Positions 49,370 through 56,553 of a stretch of 64,000 nucleotides of DNA are shown here, one piece after another; position 1 is the stretch's first letter; every line of letters starts with the position of its first letter. The stretch is taken from contig NZ_JACDIJ010000006.1 in the NCBI RefSeq assembly GCF_050937815.1, forward strand, positions 62,001 through 126,000, in the 5' to 3' direction. A model generated the notes under the pieces. The model worked only from the letters and a program-made list of their open reading frames with translations, ran no database searches and was not told the DNA's origin. The position numbers were made by a program, and so were the translations under genes. Origin of the DNA: Treponema_C sp050937815 (GTDB lineage Bacteria; Spirochaetota; Spirochaetia; Treponematales; Treponemataceae).

Positions 49370-50299
49370 CTATTTATATGAAATACGCGGGTCGAGTAAG
49401 CCGTATATAATATCGACGACTAAATTCATCACAACCAAAATAAGCGAATATACGATAACCGTTCCCATAATAAGGGTGTAGTCGCGGTTTAAAGCCGATT
49501 TTACGAAAAAATTTCCGAGGCCCGGAACAAGAAAAATCTGCTCTACAACCACCGAACCGGTAACAATACCTGCAAAGGCCGGCCCCAAATAACTGACGAC
49601 CGGCAGCATTGCACCCTTTAGTACGTGTTTAAAAATAACCACCGATTGTTTTAATCCCTTTGCCTGCGCAGTACGGATATAGTCCGAACGTAGAATTTCC
49701 AAAATACTGGCACGGCTTAAACGGGCTATATAGGCAAAATAGGGGAAGGCGAGGGTAATTGCCGGCATAATAAGGGTTTTTAAGCCCGCACGTCCGGTTA
49801 TCCAGCCCGATGTGGGAAGCCACTTTAACTTCATGGCAAAAATAAGCATCAATACCGGACCGACTACAAACAGCGGAACGGATATACCGATAACCGCTGC
49901 CGACATTGCCGCATAATCGATCCGTGTATTCCGGTTTAAAGCCGAAACGACCCCGACGCTTACCCCCAATATAAGGGCGAGCGAAAGAGAAACGACACCC
50001 AAAATAAGCGAATTCGGCAAACTGATACCGATAAGTTCGGTAACGCTGTAGTCCTTATTTTTAAAAGAAGGCCCCAAATCTCCGCGTAAAGCGTTTCCCA
50101 TATAGCGCAGATATTGTTTGTATAGGGGGGCGTCCATGTCGTATTTTTTCAAAAGGTTTTGCATTACCTCCGGCGTAACTTTTTTTTCGCGAGAAAAAGG
50201 CCCCCCCGGTGCCAATCTGATTAAAAAAAAGCTGAACGTTACAATTAAAAACATTGTCGGGATTAAACCTAAAACCCGGCGGAATATGAATCTTCCCAT
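49370..50299 (-). CDS. oppB: Oligopeptide ABC transporter permease OppB
   Basis: A 309-aa permease beginning MGRFIFRRVLGLIPTMFLIV, the usual OppB/DppB N-terminus, with the EAA loop YIRTAQAKGLKQSVVIFKHVLKGAMLPV and C-terminal LVVDIIYGLLDPRISYK. The ATG at 50299 is chosen over a TTG 13 codons upstream because GAGG is well placed before it and homologues start there. The preceding intergenic gap from oppA is about 200 bp and holds a strong hairpin. Confidence 0.94.
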   Translation of the reverse strand: MGRFIFRRVLGLIPTMFLIVTFSFFLIRLAPGGPFSREKKVTPEVMQNLLKKYDMDAPLYKQYLRYMGNALRGDLGPSFKNKDYSVTELIGISLPNSLILGVVSLSLALILGVSVGVVSALNRNTRIDYAAMSAAVIGISVPLFVVGPVLMLIFAMKLKWLPTSGWITGRAGLKTLIMPAITLAFPYFAYIARLSRASILEILRSDYIRTAQAKGLKQSVVIFKHVLKGAMLPVVSYLGPAFAGIVTGSVVVEQIFLVPGLGNFFVKSALNRDYTLIMGTVIVYSLILVVMNLVVDIIYGLLDPRISYK

Positions 50300-50432
50300 T
50301 TTTTCCTCATCTGTATGTGTTTTTTTGGGTTCGAACAAGCCGCCTTTTGCTTACTCATCATAATGATTAAAGCGGTTTATTCAAACCGGAGCCGATACAA
50401 AAGAAAATACAGTGTATTGAAAAGGTTCGAGA

Positions 50433-50465
50433 AGCCGCTAAAAAGCGAATTGCTTTTTAGCGGCT
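50433..50465 (-). terminator. 14-bp perfect hairpin between oppA and oppB
   Basis: AGCCGCTAAAAAGC (50433-50446) and GCTTTTTAGCGGCT (50452-50465) are exact inverse complements with a 5-base loop, just after the oppA stop. On the minus strand no long T-run follows. Such hairpins between oppA and oppB usually shield the oppA message or stop most transcripts, so that the binding protein is made in excess over the permease. Confidence 0.75.
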
Positions 50466-50499
50466 CATTGTTACGGCTCCGCGTTAAAACGTGAAAAAC

Positions 50500-52071
50500 T
50501 TATTTTTTCTTTTTCAAACCAACCCAGGGGTGGATATCCAAAGTATTGGTATACCAGCCGTCCCACTTGTTAAGGTCAATCATATTAGGAGATACATAGT
50601 AATAGAAGGGGATAATAGCTTGATCCCGTGTAATTACCATTTCTTCGGCTTGCTTCAAAACCGCCATACGGGCAGCTCCTGCCGGCATTTTTGAAGCTTT
50701 GTCGATTAATGCATCGTATTCTTTGTCGTTGTAACGGCCGTCGTTGTTTCCGGCTGTCGAAAGGAAGAGTTCCAAAAAGTTGGACGGATCCTGATAGTCG
50801 GCAGCCCAGCCGGCACGGGCAATTTCAAAATCGTTTGCCTGACGCTTGTCAAGGAAGGTTGCCCATTCCAAGTTTGCAAGTTCGATGTTGATACCCAAAT
50901 TTTTCTTCCACTGCTGCTGCATAAACTCGGCGATTTTTTTGTGGCCTTCGTTTGTATTGTAAATAAGGGTCATTTTCGGGAAGCCTTTTCCGTCGGGATA
51001 GCCGGCTTCGGCAAGAAGTTTTTTCGCTTCGGCAACGTTAAACGCATTTCCCTTGGCGGTTGTGTAACCTTCCATCGGAGGAACGAGGGCCGTTGTAGGA
51101 ACTTGACCTGCGCGGGTTACTTTTTCGACCAATTCTTTGCGGTCGAAAGACATACCTAAGGCTTTGCGTACGCGCGCATCGCTCAATACCTTATTATTGA
51201 CGTTCAGATAATAGTAATAGGTTGTTGCCATGGGAGCCGGATGATAATCGTCGCGAAGTTTGATTTCATCGAGCATTTCGGTAGGAGTACTTGTTGCCCA
51301 GTCCATTTCCCCGCTTTTATATTTTTGATAGGCGGTGGTTTCGTTTTCGATGGGCAAGGCTACCAAGCGCGTGATATGTACGTTTGCTTTATTCCAGTAT
51401 TTTTTATTGGGAACCATAGTAACTCTGTCCTGCGGAACCCATTCTTTTAATACAAAGGGGCCGTTTCCGACAAAATTTTTAGGTTTAATCCAATCCGTTC
51501 CGAATTTTTTAATTGCGTGCATCGGAAGCGGAGAAAATGAATAGTGAGCCATCATGTCTACCGCATAAGGAACGGGACCGACGAGGGTTACTTCAAAGGT
51601 TTTATCGTCAACTGCACGGATACCGACGGTTTCGGGACCGGCTTTTCCGGCATTGTATTCGGTTGCGCCCTTGATAACCATAGCGGGCATATATGCATAG
51701 GTGGCTGCGGTTTCGGGGGATAAATAATAGAGCCATGACTCCACAAAGGTTTGAGCGGTAATTTTTGTACCGTCGCTCCATGTGCAGTCGCGAAGCTTAA
51801 ATGTAATCACATCCTGCGAAGCGTTGCGGGTCCAGCTTTTGGCAACACCGGGAACGGGGCGGCTTGTTTTGGGGTCGTAGCCTACCAAGCCTTCAAACAA
51901 GGCCATGTACAAGCGGTGTTCGGGAACGCCTTCAATCTTTGAGGGATCCAAAGACTGCGGTTCGGTACCGTTGTTAAAAATGAATTCCGCTTTCTGTGAA
52001 TAACCTGCCGCGCAAAAAGCGAAAAGCACCAAAACGGTTACGAAAGCTTTCATAAAAAATCTTTTTTTCAT
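50500..52071 (-). CDS. oppA: Oligopeptide-binding protein OppA
   Basis: A 523-aa substrate-binding protein with signal peptide MKKRFFMKAFVTVLVLFAFCAAGYSQ. The segment before the Cys reads FAFC, a poor lipobox, so a soluble or atypically anchored form is possible. The mature part shows the SBP_bac_5 signature: EPQSLDPSKIEGVPEHRLYMALFEGLVGYDP, WSDGTKITAQTFVESWLYYL, VGNGPFVLKEWVPQD, and RKALGMSFDRKELV. AGGAGG precedes the ATG. It leads oppABCDF and is followed by the hairpin at 50433-50465. Confidence 0.94.
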   Translation of the reverse strand: MKKRFFMKAFVTVLVLFAFCAAGYSQKAEFIFNNGTEPQSLDPSKIEGVPEHRLYMALFEGLVGYDPKTSRPVPGVAKSWTRNASQDVITFKLRDCTWSDGTKITAQTFVESWLYYLSPETAATYAYMPAMVIKGATEYNAGKAGPETVGIRAVDDKTFEVTLVGPVPYAVDMMAHYSFSPLPMHAIKKFGTDWIKPKNFVGNGPFVLKEWVPQDRVTMVPNKKYWNKANVHITRLVALPIENETTAYQKYKSGEMDWATSTPTEMLDEIKLRDDYHPAPMATTYYYYLNVNNKVLSDARVRKALGMSFDRKELVEKVTRAGQVPTTALVPPMEGYTTAKGNAFNVAEAKKLLAEAGYPDGKGFPKMTLIYNTNEGHKKIAEFMQQQWKKNLGINIELANLEWATFLDKRQANDFEIARAGWAADYQDPSNFLELFLSTAGNNDGRYNDKEYDALIDKASKMPAGAARMAVLKQAEEMVITRDQAIIPFYYYVSPNMIDLNKWDGWYTNTLDIHPWVGLKKKK

Positions 52072-52261
52072 AGTATCCTCCTGAAAAAAGCAATGCTGTC
52101 ATTTTACCCTACATTTGTTTCTATTTCAAGTAATAAAGTAAATTTAATGCAAAAAAAGTTCGTTTTTTTTAATAAAAATGTTTTTCTTTCAGTCTTATTT
52201 AAGTTCCGTATACGATGTAACGAAGTGCAAAAAACGATTGTTCGGACATTTTCCGGCTCTC

Positions 52262-52290
52262 TTGCAATGTATGTTATTCTTGGATATAAT
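52262..52290 (+). promoter_or_regulatory. Promoter upstream of the 151-aa membrane protein
   Basis: TTGCAA (52262-52267), 17-bp spacer, TATAAT (52285-52290). Predicted start near 52297, leaving a leader of about 65 nt that contains an AGGAGGA and a short upstream ORF. The remaining 52072-52260 stretch up to oppA holds no gene. Confidence 0.6.
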
Positions 52291-52320
52291 GAATAGTATC
52301 AAAACCTTTTATCAGGAGGA

Positions 52321-52386
52321 ATGCGTGACTGCCTGAATGTCGGCAGAAATGCAACAAAGATATGGCTGTGTCAAAAAAAACATTAA
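52321..52386 (+). other. Possible 21-codon upstream ORF with Shine-Dalgarno
   Basis: AGGAGGA (52314-52320) is followed directly by an ATG opening a 21-codon frame that ends at TAA inside the start of the membrane protein gene, in another frame. The site is too close for efficient use at this ATG; a GTG four bases on has better spacing but only three codons. It may be a leader peptide, or a relic of an earlier start. Confidence 0.3.
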
Positions 52387-52817
52387 GCGGAGTTGTGCTG
52401 CAGCTGGCTCTTGCACTTTTTTTACTTGTATCGGGTCTTTTAACCCTTCAGCTGGACGGCGGTTTTTTCGGTAAACTGCAAGCGGGAGTGAGCGGCAATG
52501 AACTTGCCGCTGCGGTTTACAGCTTTTTAAAGGGAAGCCCTGCGACAATTGTAATTATGGCATTGGGTATTTGCGAACTTATTGCAGGTATCTTTTTATT
52601 GGCAAATTTTTTTGTCGATACCGGAAAAATTACCAACCTCTTTATTTTTATTATTATAATTGTATGGCTTATTGTTATTGCACTTATTGATGTAATGGGT
52701 TCCGGCGGTATTTTAGGCGGTGCGTTTTCTTCCGCAAGTGCGTTTTTAAGCTTTTTAAAAAGTTTATCGGCGCACTTATTGGTTTTGGGCGCTTTATTTA
52801 CCGTGTGGAAGCGCTGA
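52362..52817 (+). CDS. Small integral membrane protein
   Basis: A 151-aa protein with four predicted helices (about 8-30, 58-82, 90-108, 128-147) separated by short Gly/Ser loops. No family is recognised. The ATG used has no good ribosome site; the strong AGGAGGA sits 41 bases upstream before a small overlapping frame. A complex hairpin follows the stop, then tRNA-Arg. Confidence 0.65.
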   Translation: MAVSKKTLSGVVLQLALALFLLVSGLLTLQLDGGFFGKLQAGVSGNELAAAVYSFLKGSPATIVIMALGICELIAGIFLLANFFVDTGKITNLFIFIIIIVWLIVIALIDVMGSGGILGGAFSSASAFLSFLKSLSAHLLVLGALFTVWKR

Positions 52818-52835
52818 TTGTTTTAAACAGACGAT

Positions 52836-52875
52836 AAAGGGGCTGTTAAAAAGCTTCGGCTTGAGCAGCTCCTTT
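52836..52875 (+). terminator. Branched hairpin before tRNA-Arg
   Basis: AAAGGGGCTG (52836-52845) pairs with CAGCTCCTTT (52866-52875) through one G.T, with an inner AGC-TTCG-GCT stem-loop. Only two of the next bases are T, so it may be a terminator or a processing structure before the tRNA. Confidence 0.5.
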
Positions 52876-52884
52876 GTCCTTATC

Positions 52885-52958
52885 GGTCCATTAGCTCAGC
52901 AGGATAGAGCGGCTGCCTCCTAAGCAGCAGGTCGCACGTTCGACTCGTGTATGGGCCA
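52885..52958 (+). tRNA. tRNA-Arg (anticodon CCT)
   Basis: A full cloverleaf can be drawn by eye. Acceptor GGTCCAT pairs with ATGGGCC (one G.T), D-arm GCTC/GAGC, anticodon stem GCTGC/GCAGC with loop CTCCTAA (anticodon CCT, reading AGG), T-arm GCACG/CGTGT with loop TTCGACT. Position 73 is A; the CCA end is not encoded. Six T follow at once and probably end the transcript. The tail of the tRNA gene is only 9 bp from the -35 box of the next gene. Confidence 0.93.
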
Positions 52959-52966
52959 TTTTTTAC

Positions 52967-52995
52967 TTGACAGAGCGGCACTTGTGAGTTACTTT
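52967..52995 (+). promoter_or_regulatory. Promoter giving a leaderless mRNA for the acidic protein
   Basis: TTGACA (52967-52972), 17-bp spacer, TACTTT (52990-52995), six bases to the ATG at 53002. No Shine-Dalgarno. Confidence 0.55.
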
Positions 52996-53001
52996 AAAGC
53001 T

Positions 53002-53289
53002 ATGTTTGACGATGCATTTGATGAAGAACAGGAGTTTGAGGACGACTTTTACTCCGATATTCCCGAAGAAGCATTTTATTATGAAGAATCGGCTCATAAA
53101 TACGGGTTTAGACTCGGCTATAAAGAAGCTTCCGAAGGGATAGATTCGGAAAGTACCGTAGAAAATTTTGAATATCCCGATGATGCGGATCCGGAAGCCG
53201 TAGAAATATTTAAAGAAGCTTATTTTGAAGGCGTTGAAAAATTCAATAATGAATTTGATGATGAAGACGAAGAAGACGAATGGGACTGA
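53002..53289 (+). CDS. Small highly acidic protein
   Basis: A 95-aa protein in which about 40 residues are Asp or Glu, ending in a run of acidic residues (FDDEDEEDEWD). A central pair of segments (YGFRLGYKEASEGI and EIFKEAYFEGVEKF) looks like a short helical repeat. No domain is recognised. A longer frame reaching back into the tRNA is rejected because the ATG at 53002 is where the promoter predicts transcription starts. Function unknown. Confidence 0.65.
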   Translation: MFDDAFDEEQEFEDDFYSDIPEEAFYYEESAHKYGFRLGYKEASEGIDSESTVENFEYPDDADPEAVEIFKEAYFEGVEKFNNEFDDEDEEDEWD

Positions 53290-53307
53290 TGCTCTTTACT
53301 GATTCTT

Positions 53308-54150
53308 TTAACCGAAATTATAGTAACAGCCTTTTTCGGTAAAACCTGCAAAACCGTCGCCTACGGCATCGAACTTTTCACGGCCGTCCCCGTAATGGCA
53401 TAAAAACATTTTCCGCCTTATATCCGGAGGGAAGGTTTTTAATTCATCGTAGAACGCATGTACGCCGCCGGGAAAAAATTGGCAGTCATGAAAAATCCAT
53501 TCGATATTCGGATAACGCTTGAGCATAAGCCGTATCAACTCCGGATCGAAGCGGGTATCGCTGGGAAATAAAATGCGTTCATCGACTAAAATCCCGCACG
53601 AATAAAAGGATTGCTGCCAGCTTCCCGTACTGTCGGGAATGTGCTTTGTGCGGTAAATCTTTATGTCTATGCTTCCGCAAGTGCTTTGATACAGGGGCCG
53701 CGGGCGCGATGCGATACGTACGGGTTTTATTTGTGTAAAATAATCGTCAAACGTTAAATATTGACCGTTTGTATATTCTCCGTACGACATACCCCCGCGC
53801 AACGATTGATTCCACAGTATTTTTTTATAATAATCGGAAATAATCATTGTGGGCTTTTGTTTTGTCGCATATCTGCCCATTAATCCGGCTTCTTCAATAC
53901 CGCCGATATGGTCGGCGTGCGAGTGGGTTATTAAAAGATTTCGTACCTTTGTGATATTTGAATTATATGTAGAAAATGCATAGGGACACATTGTTCCGCA
54001 GTCTACCAGCAAGTGGTCCTTGCCTTTAATGATGAGCAGGTTTGTTTGAAAAAATTTCTTTGAAAAGGCGCTTCCCGTTCCTATAAAAAAGAATTCGAGG
54101 GAACCGTCGTTTTCAAAATGTATTGTCGTATCAAAAGGTTTTATTTCCAT
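53308..54150 (-). CDS. Metallo-beta-lactamase-fold hydrolase
   Basis: A 280-aa protein. LLVDCGT, the metal motif THSHADHIGGIEEAGLMGRY (H-x-H-x-D-H), YRTKHIPD, FPSDTRFDPELI, IFHDCQFFPGG and MFLCHYGDG follow the order of RNase Z/PhnP-like MBL enzymes that cut phosphodiesters. The Phe/Tyr-rich insert before THSHADH and lack of a tRNA-binding exosite make tRNA processing unlikely. TGA-TATAAT ends seven bases before the ATG and no Shine-Dalgarno is seen. Confidence 0.85.
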   Translation of the reverse strand: MEIKPFDTTIHFENDGSLEFFFIGTGSAFSKKFFQTNLLIIKGKDHLLVDCGTMCPYAFSTYNSNITKVRNLLITHSHADHIGGIEEAGLMGRYATKQKPTMIISDYYKKILWNQSLRGGMSYGEYTNGQYLTFDDYFTQIKPVRIASRPRPLYQSTCGSIDIKIYRTKHIPDSTGSWQQSFYSCGILVDERILFPSDTRFDPELIRLMLKRYPNIEWIFHDCQFFPGGVHAFYDELKTFPPDIRRKMFLCHYGDGREKFDAVGDGFAGFTEKGCYYNFG

Positions 54151-54157
54151 ACTTTAT

Positions 54158-54163
54158 ATTATA
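54158..54163 (-). promoter_or_regulatory. Extended -10 box, leaderless MBL hydrolase gene
   Basis: Minus strand TGA-TATAAT with seven bases before the ATG at 54150. The -35 region (CTGAAT) is weak. Confidence 0.4.
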
Positions 54164-54221
54164 TCATAATTGTCGGTATTATTCAGTACAAACATAAAAA
54201 AATCTTTAAACGGATGTATCC

Positions 54222-54872
54222 TTATTTTGTACACAGTACATTTTCCAATGTATACAGATCTTTTACCCCTTCTACCAAAATACCTCCCATACCCATTTCC
54301 AGAGGAAGGGCTATGTCAATATCGTAGCGGTCGCCTATGCTTATACAGCGTTCAACGGAAGCGGCCGCCTGTTTTACCGCAAGCTCAAAGATTTTTATAT
54401 CGGGCTTCGATATGCCGCAGGTATCAAGACCGATAACACCGCTGAAAAAGGGGTCGGCCCCCAAAGCTTTAAGTGTTTTGCGGCCGACGCTTACCGGATT
54501 GTTTGTAATGCAAATAAGTTTATGAGATTCGGCAAGCCGGGCAAGAACCGCGCACAATTTTTTATCGGTTTTTAAATAATGCGCCGGATCAATCAATTCT
54601 TTGCGCCATGCAATGCTTTCGCTTATGGGAACCCCCATATCTTTTAACACATTGCCCAGCGAACGCTGTTTACCGCCGTGCAGCTTTGCCCATTCTTCCC
54701 GATAGGATTTTACCATTTTACGCGCTTTTTTAAGATCCAAATTGCGTGTTTCGGCAAAGCGGCGGATTTGACAATCCGTTTGTTCTTTTATGTACCTTGC
54801 ATTTGTGTACAGGGTTCCGTCTATATCAAAAATAAGAGCCGCAGGTTTTTCCGGTATGCTGTAAATGGTCAT
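54222..54872 (-). CDS. HAD-superfamily phosphatase
   Basis: A 216-aa haloacid dehalogenase-type protein: ALIFDIDGTLYTNARYI (nucleophile Asp), LICITNNPVS (Thr/Asn motif II), GISKPDIKIFELA (Lys motif III) and SIGDRYDIDIALPLEMGMGGILV (Asp motif IV). The helical cap between 25 and 100 places it with phosphoglycolate- or sugar-phosphatase-like subfamily I. GGGGGAGG precedes the ATG. It is probably co-transcribed after prs, which ends 49 bp... upstream on the same strand. Confidence 0.87.
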   Translation of the reverse strand: MTIYSIPEKPAALIFDIDGTLYTNARYIKEQTDCQIRRFAETRNLDLKKARKMVKSYREEWAKLHGGKQRSLGNVLKDMGVPISESIAWRKELIDPAHYLKTDKKLCAVLARLAESHKLICITNNPVSVGRKTLKALGADPFFSGVIGLDTCGISKPDIKIFELAVKQAAASVERCISIGDRYDIDIALPLEMGMGGILVEGVKDLYTLENVLCTK

Positions 54873-54920
54873 ATTTTTTCCTCCCCCTTGTAAAAATGTA
54901 CCTGCGGTTTTTTGCGATTT

Positions 54921-56153
54921 TTACTTAACCAGTTTTTCGATAATATTCCGGTTGTCCAAAAGATGGCTTAAAGATTGGTTGTGATGGAGGCGCGCGATAA
55001 TATTTGCAAACAAACCGCTTACATCGGTATTGATATACCATTCGCATTTTAAAAGCTCTTCGTGATATACCGCATTTGTACCGATTATGCGGTAAAAATG
55101 CCCCTTTTCGTAGGCTTCGTTGAACAATTCAATCGCATTACCCGTAAAAAAGGGCAGACTGATTGCCGCGATAACCTTTGTCGCTCCCTGTTCTTTAAGA
55201 AATTCCATCGCTTTTAAAAGAGTACCGCCGGTTCCGAGCATATCGTCGGCTAAAAAGGCAACCTTACCGTGAACATCTCCGAGCAGTTTTATCGATTTTA
55301 TATTCGTATCTTTTGCATTTTGTGTAACGATTGAATAATCGCGCTCTTTATAAATCATTGCAAGGGGTTTTTGCAAGCCCGTCGAATAAAATTTATTGCG
55401 GTCAACCGCTCCGGTATCGGGAGCGACAATAACGATATCTTCCGTGTTACCCGTCAAATCGACCAGCTTCGTAAGTTCGCGAATAATTTGATAGCTTGCG
55501 TGCAGGTTTTCCAAATTGATGCGTGAAAAAGCGTTTTCTATTTCGCGCGAATGTATATCAAGCGTAATAATACGGTTTACGCCCATGTTTTCGTAAATAT
55601 GGCCTAAAAGACTGGCCGTCAAGCCTTCTCTTCCCTTTTTTTTGTGCTGGCGGCTGTACGGATAAACGGGCACGACAAGGGTGATTTTTGCGGCTCCGGC
55701 TTGGCGCACCGCGTCAATCGTAACCAGCATAGACATAATGTGGTCGTTTACCGAAAGCGAACATCGGTTTTTACCGCCGTTTAAGCTTAAAACCTGATGA
55801 TTTTCCACATCCTGAAAAATATACACGTCTTTTCCGCGGATGCAGCTTTTTATTTCGGTTTTAAACTCGCCGTTCATAAAATAGGTAAATTCGGTTTCGG
55901 TTTTAAAAACGGGAGGGCGGTAGGCATCTACATTTCCGCGTACGCACAGATCTGATGTTTTTAAATCGTTAAAATAATTGATGTCTTTTATAAGCGCATC
56001 TTTATCTTTTGTATAACGCTTTAAAATACCGTCAAGTTTTAAATTAAATCGATGTTTATAAATATGCCGTAAATGTGCAATAACGGCGTCCGCAAAAACC
56101 TGTCCGCCGGGGCAGGCAATAACGGCAAGATTTGTAGGGTCGCAATAGGGCAT
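54921..56153 (-). CDS. prs: Ribose-phosphate pyrophosphokinase, long form
   Basis: A 410-aa phosphoribosyl pyrophosphate synthetase, almost 100 residues longer than the usual 310-320. The flexible loop VPVYPYSRQHKKKGREG, DIHSREIENAF, VIVAPDTGAVDRNKFY and the PRPP-binding FLADDMLGTGGTLLKA are present. The extra length lies in an N-terminal part (about 1-110) and near KETEFTYF. The product feeds apt and purB-linked purine synthesis in this window. AGAGGA precedes the ATG. Confidence 0.9.
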   Translation of the reverse strand: MPYCDPTNLAVIACPGGQVFADAVIAHLRHIYKHRFNLKLDGILKRYTKDKDALIKDINYFNDLKTSDLCVRGNVDAYRPPVFKTETEFTYFMNGEFKTEIKSCIRGKDVYIFQDVENHQVLSLNGGKNRCSLSVNDHIMSMLVTIDAVRQAGAAKITLVVPVYPYSRQHKKKGREGLTASLLGHIYENMGVNRIITLDIHSREIENAFSRINLENLHASYQIIRELTKLVDLTGNTEDIVIVAPDTGAVDRNKFYSTGLQKPLAMIYKERDYSIVTQNAKDTNIKSIKLLGDVHGKVAFLADDMLGTGGTLLKAMEFLKEQGATKVIAAISLPFFTGNAIELFNEAYEKGHFYRIIGTNAVYHEELLKCEWYINTDVSGLFANIIARLHHNQSLSHLLDNRNIIEKLVK

Positions 56154-56267
56154 GGCATCCTCTTTCTATATGTACCTGAGTTAGTTATATCACGCTTTTT
56201 ACTTTTTGTATAGTCAATACTGCTCGTATATGTTATACTGTAATAAATTCAGTATGCGGAGGATAAT

Positions 56268-56549
56268 ATGGTGCCACGCTCGTTTGAAGATTTACTTACG
56301 GCGGATACAGCCGTTGTACAAAAGACAATAGCTGAATTTTCCATACGGGATACGGTGCTTGCGCTGAAAGGCGCATCCCCGCAAATGAATGAGTTTATTG
56401 AAGGCCTTATGCCGAAAGAGGACGCGGCCGCGCTTACCGATGAAAGGATGAGAATAAGCACAGTTCCTCTTATTCAAGTAGAACAAGCACAAAAACATAT
56501 TTTACAAACATATCTCCGCTTTTTACAAGCAGGAAAAGAGAGACTATAA
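56268..56549 (+). CDS. Stand-alone FliG C-terminal-like protein
   Basis: A 93-aa soluble protein that aligns with the last third of FliG, the torque-generating rotor domain: FEDLLTADTAVVQKTIAEFS, TVLALKGASPQMNEFIEGLMPKEDAAAL and STVPLIQVEQAQKHILQTYLRFLQAGKE echo the FEDIV..LALKGAS..VRLRDVEEAQQKI pattern. The N and middle domains that fix FliG to the MS ring are absent. GGAGG precedes the ATG. It ends 4 bp before purB, so they are co-transcribed. A motor role is inferred from homology only. Confidence 0.7.
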   Translation: MVPRSFEDLLTADTAVVQKTIAEFSIRDTVLALKGASPQMNEFIEGLMPKEDAAALTDERMRISTVPLIQVEQAQKHILQTYLRFLQAGKERL

Positions 56550-56553
56550 CATT

